Part shown: piece by piece, positions 59,010 through 64,000 of the stretch
Layout: each line of letters starts with the position of its first letter
Numbering within the stretch: position 1 is the first letter of the stretch
Virus record (IMG/VR): IMGVR_UViG_3300021401_000004
Location: 28,961-92,960 of that record
Direction: 5' to 3' (one strand)
DNA: 64,000 nt
Source: a virus
Made by a program: the position numbers and the translations under genes
The notes under the pieces: generated by a model
What the model was told of the DNA's origin: nothing
The model's database searches: none
Seen by the model: the letters and a program-made list of their open reading frames with translations, nothing else

Positions 59010-59197
59010 TGACTTTCCTCTTTCGTATATAATTCACATTCACTTGCGGGCAAAACTTTCTTCCTCTTGCCCTTGATCGGTTGGGCGATTTCCGCCGTCA
59101 GGCTGACGAGGACGCCCGTACGCTTCCCTTGGTTCTTAGGATCGTAGTAGAACACGGTTTCCCCGATGTTTTCGTGCGTGATGGGTTTGCCCGACAT
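59006..59197 (-). CDS. Small hypothetical protein
   Basis: A 63-residue protein beginning MSGKPITHENIGETVFYY, an SH3-like beta barrel by pattern (GETVFYYDPKNQGKRTGVLVSL). Upstream of polA. Role unknown. Confidence 0.5.
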   Translation of the reverse strand: MSGKPITHENIGETVFYYDPKNQGKRTGVLVSLTAEIAQPIKGKRKKVLPASECELYTKEESQ

Positions 59198-59199
59198 AA

Positions 59200-59517
59200 T
59201 TACCGTTTCTTTCGGGCAACTTTCTTCACGGGCTTCGTTTTCCGGACGCCCGCAGCCTTGAGAATCTTGGCGAACGTTGCGGGCGAGAACGTGCGGCAGC
59301 CGATAGCAAATATATCGGGACTGTAGTTGATCTTTATGCAATTTCCTTGCGGGCAAATCTTGCAATGGAGTTGAACTTCGTTGAGTCCCGCTTGCGCCGC
59401 AAGCCTCAGTTCCGATAGAAGAACCCAAGTGGAGTAGGGATCAATCATGCCCGCGACTTCTCGCAAGCGAGTCGTGCTCAGATTCAACTTTTCTCCGTTC
59501 ACATCTTTGATAATCAT
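59200..59517 (-). CDS. Hypothetical protein with Cys site
   Basis: A 105-residue protein (MIIKDVNGEKLNL...); HCKICPQGNC hints at a zinc site; basic tail. Motif read as VRKTKP at the end. Unknown. Confidence 0.5.
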   Translation of the reverse strand: MIIKDVNGEKLNLSTTRLREVAGMIDPYSTWVLLSELRLAAQAGLNEVQLHCKICPQGNCIKINYSPDIFAIGCRTFSPATFAKILKAAGVRKTKPVKKVARKKR

Positions 59518-59519
59518 GT

Positions 59520-59780
59520 TTACACTCCCTCCAAGAAATCCGCCGCTGTTTGATTTACGGGCAGCCGATCTGCGACGCAAAGATCGCCCGTACCTTGATA
59601 CGTTTTCCGTACTACGAAGACTTCGAACCGCCGAGCTTCTACTTTTCTGTGCCGCCCGCAAAGAACCAACCGAACTTCAAACGACTGCCCGCGAACAATA
59701 GAATCCCTGCCGCTACGCCCGCAAGGAATCTTGGCGAGTAACTTCCTGTTTTTCACGAAGGCTTGACACGGGTGCTTCAT
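59520..59780 (-). CDS. Small hypothetical protein
   Basis: An 86-residue, very basic protein from ATG 59780 (ATGA overlap). It has alternating strands and may be DNA-binding. Reads the motif at 59599-59611 as VRKTY. Confidence 0.45.
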   Translation of the reverse strand: MKHPCQAFVKNRKLLAKIPCGRSGRDSIVRGQSFEVRLVLCGRHRKVEARRFEVFVVRKTYQGTGDLCVADRLPVNQTAADFLEGV

Positions 59781-60088
59781 TTCATTTGACGGGCGTCGAA
59801 CTCTGGAAACACTATTTCGGCTTCGCAAGTCTGCATCTTGCCGTCCTGAAAGTATTTTACCCAGATATCGCCCGCTTCCTCGCCTTCACCTTTCAGAATA
59901 AACAACTTCTTGGGGTGTTTCTTGGAGAACGCCCGCATGTCCTGCTCGTGTTCGTACCATTTGCAGGCGTCGTCAAATGGGTCCCCTTCACCACCGTACA
60001 AGGTTTTATACTGATCCTCGATGACTTCAGTTTCAATTACGTTGTCCTTGGGAGAAAATTCCAACTCAAATCGTGTGTAATAACCCAT
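59777..60088 (-). CDS. Hypothetical protein
   Basis: A 103-residue protein (MGYYTRFELEFSPKDN...), with EDQYKTLYGGEGDPFDDACKWYEHEQDMRAFSKKHP resembling a small phage family of unknown use. AGGAGGAGAC before ATG 60088. Confidence 0.55.
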   Translation of the reverse strand: MGYYTRFELEFSPKDNVIETEVIEDQYKTLYGGEGDPFDDACKWYEHEQDMRAFSKKHPKKLFILKGEGEEAGDIWVKYFQDGKMQTCEAEIVFPEFDARQMK

Positions 60089-61116
60089 CAGTCTCCTCCT
60101 GCGGTCGCCCGCAATACGTTTTCCGTACACAAAGCTTGCCCGATAATCTCAGCGTACTTCTTGTGATCTTCGGGCGATGAGTGCGTATACCTCGCCCCGA
60201 TTCCTTGTCTCGCGTGGCCCATTCGTTCGTCTTGGAGGTATTCGGGCACCCCGAGACTCTGCATCAGGGACTTGTTCATGTGCCGAAGTGCGTGCAAGCC
60301 GATACCTTCACCAAGTACGGGTTTCAGCCGTCTCACAACATCGCCGTTGTTCCAGACTTTACCCTTGTTGGAAAATAATAAATTCTCGTCAGGTCTTGTC
60401 GTGTCGGGTCCTGTCCAGTCGCGTCTTGTCAGGTCCAGTTGCGTCAAGTAAAACCCAAGATTGCGGGCGAGGCCCCGGCTAATGTGAATCGCCCGCAAAG
60501 CATTCGTTGTCTTTGGGGTTTGCAAGACGCCCCGAAACGCCGAGCGCCGAATGTGGACGATCTGATTAGCCAGATCAATATCGTCGCGCATTAAACTGAC
60601 CATCTCCCCGCCACGGCAACCGAGTTCGGCGCATAGCTGCAACATCATCCCGAATTGTCCGTCCACCTTCCGTACTAACTCGCGAACCTCCTCGGTGGAC
60701 AAGTGACGGGCTTCGGTTTTCTGCGCCCTCGGCAGGCTTAGGAATTCAAACGGGTTTTCCTTGACGTACTTCCAAGCGCGGGCCTTCCGCCAAACCATCC
60801 GCATTACTCCGAGCAAGTTTCGGAGAGTTTTGGGAGAGCCTAGGAAGCCCGTAACGTATTGTTGAATCCGCTCGGTATCGATCTTATTCAGCGGCAGTTG
60901 CCCGAAAGTCTGATTCAACGCTTCGATGTTCGATGTAATACTGCTCTGCGATGCGGGTTTGAAGTTAGGAACGATATCGGCCAAGTATTGGTCCGTAACG
61001 GTCTTGAACTTGACGTATTCCTTCGGGCGTTGGCTGCTCGCAAATATCCCGTCTTCGCGCATCTCAACCCAAACTTGGATCGTATTACCGTCGAAAGTGA
61101 GGGTTCCGCGTTTCAT
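60088..61116 (-). CDS. int: Tyrosine recombinase / phage integrase
   Basis: A 342-residue protein. An SAM-like N-terminal domain, then catalytic residues R (ELGCRGGEM), HALRH, H (MGHARQG) and Y (GARYTH). It integrates and excises the prophage. The tandem repeat LTRRDWTGPDTTRPDE (encoded by 60386-60450) lies between the two catalytic halves. No attP-like repeat is obvious near it; the core may lie within the gene or outside the window. Confidence 0.88.
   Translation of the reverse strand: MKRGTLTFDGNTIQVWVEMREDGIFASSQRPKEYVKFKTVTDQYLADIVPNFKPASQSSITSNIEALNQTFGQLPLNKIDTERIQQYVTGFLGSPKTLRNLLGVMRMVWRKARAWKYVKENPFEFLSLPRAQKTEARHLSTEEVRELVRKVDGQFGMMLQLCAELGCRGGEMVSLMRDDIDLANQIVHIRRSAFRGVLQTPKTTNALRAIHISRGLARNLGFYLTQLDLTRRDWTGPDTTRPDENLLFSNKGKVWNNGDVVRRLKPVLGEGIGLHALRHMNKSLMQSLGVPEYLQDERMGHARQGIGARYTHSSPEDHKKYAEIIGQALCTENVLRATAGGD
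60386..60450 (-). repeat. GGTCC-type short tandem repeats inside the integrase
   Basis: Ten or so near-copies of a TCxxGTC/GGTCC pentamer-decamer pattern on the plus strand. It maintains the reading frame and may be a simple-sequence expansion within a surface loop of the enzyme. Confidence 0.55.
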
Positions 61117-61229
61117 CAGAACAACCCTTCCAAGACTTCGTTAATTGCCCAGACGCCCGCTAAGACTACTAGCCCGAAAACTACGAGAGCGCCTATTCCT
61201 AGAACTAGAGTTTGAGCTATGATTTCCAT
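61116..61229 (-). CDS. Very small membrane protein
   Basis: A 37-residue protein (MEIIAQTLVLGIGALVVFGL...), one hydrophobic span with TGATG coupling to the integrase. Real by coupling; no known role. Confidence 0.5.
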   Translation of the reverse strand: MEIIAQTLVLGIGALVVFGLVVLAGVWAINEVLEGLF

Positions 61230-61238
61230 TCGGGCCTC

Positions 61239-61427
61239 CTATTTGTCGGTCGGCAACGGGTTGCTGGTGCGGTTCCCGTGCCGTTTGGTGTATCCGTTTC
61301 GGGCGGCCATTGATCGCGGGCAAGTTTCGTTTCGCCCGAGTTTTGGCAAACAACTCTGAACGCCAAGCTGAGTCAGAATCGTAGTCGGTTGCCCGACATC
61401 AACTTTCGGTCTGCGGTCGTGTTTCAT
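61239..61427 (-). CDS. Small basic protein
   Basis: A 62-residue protein (MKHDRRPKVDVGQPTT...) with Cys and His/Arg-rich end (RNETCPRSMAARNGYTKRH). Preceded by the promoter at 61437-61466, whose spacer holds the 13-bp motif. A possible early regulator or excision helper. Confidence 0.5.
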   Translation of the reverse strand: MKHDRRPKVDVGQPTTILTQLGVQSCLPKLGRNETCPRSMAARNGYTKRHGNRTSNPLPTDK

Positions 61428-61436
61428 AGCTCCTCC

Positions 61437-61466
61437 AATATACGGAAAACGGACTGTTAATGTCAA
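61437..61466 (-). promoter_or_regulatory. Leftward promoter with 13-bp motif
   Basis: Minus strand TTGACA (61466-61461), 18-bp spacer, TATATT (61442-61437); the motif 61441-61453 overlaps the -10. It feeds the small basic gene and the integrase. Confidence 0.65.
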
Positions 61467-61478
61467 GATAAATCTGCG

Positions 61479-61766
61479 CTATTTGCGGGCAACTTTGCGA
61501 AAGACTTCGGTCGCCCGTAACAACTTGCGGGAGTATCCGATGAGGTTGTTTCCTCGACACCAGAGATCAAATACCTCTTCTAAAGAGGCGCTTTCAACCC
61601 ATTCCCGTGTTCGCTGGAACTCGCCACGTCCGTCCCGCGTTGCTTCTTCCTGATCTGGATAAATCTCCGACCACAAAAGCTCGTCAGCGTGCCCAGATCG
61701 TATTAGTTTCTTGAGGCGGGGCCCGACCGTGAGCACGGTCCCGTACTTCTCAGATTTCTTTAGCAT
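61479..61766 (-). CDS. Hypothetical protein
   Basis: A 95-residue protein (MLKKSEKYGTVLTVGPRLKK...) with an acidic middle part. Its start overlaps the resolvase-like gene by 17 bases. Unknown. Confidence 0.5.
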   Translation of the reverse strand: MLKKSEKYGTVLTVGPRLKKLIRSGHADELLWSEIYPDQEEATRDGRGEFQRTREWVESASLEEVFDLWCRGNNLIGYSRKLLRATEVFRKVARK

Positions 61767-62328
61767 TGTCTTCCTCCAATCTATAAATTTCGTACGTCAC
61801 GCTGCCCGCCTGCACAACGTCTCTAACCTGTCGTTCTCGGGCGTTCATCTGACTCTCGCCCGTCTTGACTTCCAACAACACGATTCTATCAAGTTTGCCC
61901 GCATCAAGTCCAGAGAAAATTACATAATCCACGGGCTGCCCGATAAAATGGCAGTCTTTCGGGCTATACGGGAATCCAACCATGTGCGGCGCAAGTTGCT
62001 CGGCAACGAGTCCGCGATTCACGGCTTTGGATTGCTTGATGGCGTCCTCGCGTTCGGTTTTCGTATACTTGACTTTCCATTTATCAAACTCAAGTTGCGC
62101 CTGTTCAAGAGCTTGCCTACGGGCGACTTGCCCGAACTCCGTACGGAAAACGGATAACTGCGATTCCAACGAATCCATTGCCTGCTTCTGCGCGGCAGCC
62201 CGAAAGCTTTCAAGAGATTGCTGAAACGCCTCCAACTCTTGGGCTTTCGCGGCAGCTTGCTTTTTCGCCCGTAAGAGTCCCAACAGAAGCCCGAAGGCTA
62301 ACACCCCGAGAATCGCTGCTAGAATCAT
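61750..62328 (-). CDS. Holliday-junction resolvase-like (Endonuc_Holl) protein
   Basis: A 192-residue protein. An N-terminal span (LGVLAFGLLLGLL) and coiled coil, then GLVAEQLAPHMVGFPYSPKDCHFIGQPVDYVIFSGL...VLLEVKTGESQMNARERQ. The D-x-V...E-V-K signature is that of PF10107-type endonucleases. Membrane-anchored nuclease; role in DNA repair or defence not clear. Confidence 0.7.
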   Translation of the reverse strand: MILAAILGVLAFGLLLGLLRAKKQAAAKAQELEAFQQSLESFRAAAQKQAMDSLESQLSVFRTEFGQVARRQALEQAQLEFDKWKVKYTKTEREDAIKQSKAVNRGLVAEQLAPHMVGFPYSPKDCHFIGQPVDYVIFSGLDAGKLDRIVLLEVKTGESQMNARERQVRDVVQAGSVTYEIYRLEEDNAKEI

Positions 62329-62362
62329 TTTCGAATTCGCTCGGTATAAACCACCTAAAGTT

Positions 62363-62818
62363 TTACTTCCCGAAAACCAAATCGTGTATTTTCATCGCGT
62401 TACAAGTTTCAATCGGGCGTCCGCTTTCCAAACAAAGCAGGCACCGAAGCAAACGCCCGTTGTATCGCCCGTGAATCCCACAATGGTTTACCGGGCCTTC
62501 GGGCAAGTACCGCTCGGGATTGCCCGAGAACCTTCCAGCATCTTCGGGCGTCCAGCCGTGAGCCTTGACCAGATGCGCGAAGGTATTCTTGCCCGTGAAA
62601 TGACAAATCGGGCACATTGGCGGGCCAGAAACGCTCTCCCGAATCTTCACGGGCTTCGACGCCCGAAATCTACTCAAAGGCTCGCCATACTCCCTAAGCT
62701 TGCGGTACAGCGTCGTTCGCCCGATACCTAGCTCACGGGCTGCCCGTTGACAATCCCGTGTTTCCAGGCATGCCGCTAGGATTGCTTCCCGTTCTATGGT
62801 TGCAAGTGGGCGAATCAT
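62363..62818 (-). CDS. Fis-type HTH protein with zinc motifs
   Basis: A 151-residue protein. Residues 8-44 (REAILAACLETRDCQRAARELGIGRTTLYRKLREYG) are a Fis/NtrC-type helix-turn-helix. Then CPICHFTGKNTFAHLVKAHG and GIHGRYNGRLLRCLLC add zinc ligands. It is the best DNA-binding candidate in the right arm to read the 13-bp motif, but there is no direct evidence. Confidence 0.65.
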   Translation of the reverse strand: MIRPLATIEREAILAACLETRDCQRAARELGIGRTTLYRKLREYGEPLSRFRASKPVKIRESVSGPPMCPICHFTGKNTFAHLVKAHGWTPEDAGRFSGNPERYLPEGPVNHCGIHGRYNGRLLRCLLCLESGRPIETCNAMKIHDLVFGK

Positions 62819-63168
62819 TCCTTTTCACTCCGTTCCCAAGCGTTATGCTGGGCGTCATCTTGTATCTGCCCGCATCGATCCTGCCAGCATGACGGGCAGC
62901 GGGCCGAGCCTTTACCGGGCGTAGTAGGTTGCCCGCAATCAATACAGAAAGTGGATTCGGGCGATACCCTTCCTTCCCGCGCTATAACGTCTATAGCCTT
63001 GCGGGTGTCTGACTCTTCCCAATCATCTAGCGTCCGTTGTATGCTCCCTTTCCATACGTTTTCCGTACCGTGCAAGTCTTGACGCCCGACGCCTGGACAC
63101 AAGAGCATCGGTCGCCCGTTATAGGTATGTGCGGCATGAGGCTCTAGGCACGAACAAGGTTTGGACAT
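62815..63168 (-). CDS. Zinc-binding hypothetical protein
   Basis: A 117-residue protein. SKPCSCLEPHAAH, FCIDCGQPTT and CPSCWQDRCG can hold zinc. It overlaps the HTH gene by four bases. The motif at 63055-63067 lies inside it. Confidence 0.55.
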   Translation of the reverse strand: MSKPCSCLEPHAAHTYNGRPMLLCPGVGRQDLHGTENVWKGSIQRTLDDWEESDTRKAIDVIAREGRVSPESTFCIDCGQPTTPGKGSARCPSCWQDRCGQIQDDAQHNAWERSEKE

Positions 63169-63192
63169 TTCTCCTCCGTTTTCCGTATTTTC

Positions 63193-63221
63193 TTGACAAC
63201 GTAGCCCGAACGTGCCATGAT
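63193..63221 (+). promoter_or_regulatory. Rightward promoter for the lone plus-strand gene
   Basis: TTGACA (63193-63198), 17-bp spacer, CATGAT (63216-63221). The motif (63175-63187) lies just upstream of the -35 box, between this promoter and the leftward gene at 62815. Confidence 0.5.
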
Positions 63222-63244
63222 GCTACACGAAAGGGGAATTACTT

Positions 63245-63361
63245 ATGGTTACTTTCATTCTCAAACTTGCGGGTGTCTGGTTCTTGGCTTCCATCGTCTT
63301 CGCTTTGTTCTTCGGGCGGCTCTGCGCTATGAGCGATTGCCCGAAGCCCGATAAACGCTAA
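63245..63361 (+). CDS. Small membrane protein, lone rightward gene
   Basis: A 38-residue protein (MVTFILKLAGVWFLASIVFA...), one hydrophobic span and a Cys-containing end. GAAAGGGG precedes ATG 63245. The only rightward gene in the leftward arm. Might be an exclusion or prophage-expressed factor. Confidence 0.55.
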   Translation: MVTFILKLAGVWFLASIVFALFFGRLCAMSDCPKPDKR

Positions 63362-63525
63362 ACCTTCGGGCTAAACCAAGATTGTCCTCCATGAATATCG
63401 TAACGGACAACGGTCTTGTCGTACTCGTCCGCAAGCTTCTGAGCGGTCTCGTTCGCTTGCTTTATGTCTGAAAAATAGTAGCGTGTCCGCTCATCTTTCG
63501 GATGACAAACATAGAATTCCCGCAT
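63358..63525 (-). CDS. Small hypothetical protein
   Basis: A 55-residue protein (MREFYVCHPKDERTRYYFSD...). AGGAGGAAGT precedes ATG 63525. Tail-to-tail overlap with 63245. Family unknown. Confidence 0.5.
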   Translation of the reverse strand: MREFYVCHPKDERTRYYFSDIKQANETAQKLADEYDKTVVRYDIHGGQSWFSPKV

Positions 63526-63553
63526 ACTTCCTCCTATCGCCCGTGTCTACGGG

Positions 63554-64000
63554 TTACTCAAATTTGATACCCTTTTCCTTGAACAAGCGAAGCATTAAGT
63601 TGATCGGTTTGCGGAATTTTCCTTTTCCCCAGAGTTCTTTCCTCTCCTGAAAGTTGCAAGCCCGTTGAACATTGACTCCTTCATACGGGCAAGGGCCGCC
63701 CGCTGCCCACTTGTCAAAGGCATTTTGATTCGGATGGCATGAGGCATCATACATCATTAAATCGGCGCACAATTCCGCTGATACGCTCCCCCATGAAGCC
63801 ATAAGAACCATTGTAGGTGCGGGTAGTTGTGCTTTGGTCAAGTCCGCCGACCGCAAGTCCGCCGACCACAAGTCCGCCGACCGCAAGTCCGCCGACCGCA
63901 AGTTCGCCGACCACAAGTCCGCCGACCGCAAGTTCGCCGACTGCAAGTCCGCCGACTGCAAGTTCGCCGACTGCAAGTCCGCCGACTGCAAGACCGCCGC
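63554..64000 (-). CDS. Pentapeptide-repeat protein, 5' end outside window
   Basis: The frame is open to the window edge, so the start is not visible. At least ten A-[DN]-L-x-S pentapeptides (residues 4-50 of the visible part) form a right-handed quadrilateral helix; the C-terminal part has Cys residues (CADLMM, CHPNQ, CPYEG, CNFQ). Pentapeptide-repeat proteins often mimic DNA and bind gyrase, but there is nothing to confirm this here. Confidence 0.75.
   Translation of the reverse strand, partial: AAVLQSADLQSANLQSADLQSANLRSADLWSANLRSADLRSADLWSADLRSADLTKAQLPAPTMVLMASWGSVSAELCADLMMYDASCHPNQNAFDKWAAGGPCPYEGVNVQRACNFQERKELWGKGKFRKPINLMLRLFKEKGIKFE
63838..64000 (-). repeat. Tandem 15-bp repeats encoding the pentapeptides
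   Basis: Units of GACCGCAAGTCCGCC with slight change, about 11 copies to the window end. All keep the reading frame. Highly similar units suggest recent expansion. Confidence 0.75.

Larger units (their letters stand above)
541..63187. repeat. Dispersed 13-bp operator-like motif
   Basis: Consensus TACGGAAAACGGA (last two bases often AA or TA). Plus-strand starts: 541, 4617, 6695, 6851, 10050, 14460, 14872, 20140, 22918, 26717, 27702, 34161, 34450, 36273, 42867, 47135, 49936, 52453, 55340, 61441, 62142. Minus-strand copies start (plus coordinate) at 8734, 16613, 25497, 38302, 38931, 41185, 41612, 42022, 43778, 44551, 45787, 46112, 48370, 50248, 53213, 53856, 54728, 57581, 59234, 59599, 60115, 63055, 63175. 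Weaker copies are at 1614, 7797, 13906, 44154 and 56819. It is asymmetric, in and between genes, and mostly reads in the local direction of transcription. Confidence 0.85.

Noticed and set aside
541-63187. 13-bp motif as a coding or protein-motif effect (VRKTD)
   Set aside because: It appears in several reading frames, on both strands, and between genes and in promoters, so selection is on DNA.
63838-64000. CRISPR-like array
   Set aside because: Repeats are contiguous 15-mers without spacers and form a coding frame.

Overview
The window is one continuous stretch of a temperate, podovirus-like bacteriophage genome or prophage, of roughly even GC content. The evidence is a rightward virion module without a tape-measure gene but with three successive ejection-type internal virion proteins, a leftward replication and recombination module, and a tyrosine integrase. 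There is no phage RNA polymerase gene in the window; every promoter I can see is a host sigma-70 type (TTGACA, 17-18 bp, TATAAT-like). The host cannot be named. A circularly permuted tmRNA would fit an alphaproteobacterial or other permuted-tmRNA host, but that is weak inference.

Layout. Bases 1-1860: end of a capsid-assembly-like gene, a GNAT acetyltransferase, an L,D-transpeptidase-like protein and a small basic protein. 2097-4726: the major capsid gene, broken into seven exons by five group I introns (one carrying a LAGLIDADG endonuclease) and one unexplained 48-nt gap with in-frame stops; joining the exons gives a 350-residue capsid protein. 4727-7860: an endonuclease VII-like gene, a degenerate tRNA, a permuted tmRNA and small overlapping genes. 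7861-22686: connector-region proteins, collagen-like (G-X-Q) tail-fibre genes, a double glycosyltransferase, holin-like membrane proteins and tail proteins. 22946-36528: a 1256-residue tail protein, ejection proteins, a frameshifted C5 cytosine methyltransferase and a last fibre gene. Leftward cargo genes with their own promoters interrupt this arm at 10105, 13868, 22683, 27390 and 33357.

36525-64000 runs leftward. It holds a nucleotide-pool cluster (DUF5664, deoxyribosyltransferase-like, MazG-like), RecA, a phosphoesterase, endonuclease VII, a HAD phosphatase, a primase and a helicase separated by an inserted HNH gene, a RecB-like nuclease, SSB, an ERF annealing protein, a family A DNA polymerase, the integrase, a Holliday-resolvase-like protein, a Fis-type HTH protein and a pentapeptide-repeat protein cut by the window edge.

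Two DNA-level signals overlie everything. An asymmetric 13-bp motif (TACGGAAAACGGA and close variants) occurs about 50 times, mostly reading in the direction of local transcription, and forms part of the -10 region of several leftward promoters. This is the layout expected of an operator/stoperator immunity network. Second, the pentamer GCCCG/CGGGC is several-fold over-represented in all reading frames. At least eleven homing-type endonuclease genes are scattered through the window. The best candidates for undescribed biology are the multi-intron capsid gene with its 48-nt gap, the permuted phage tmRNA, and the 13-bp network.
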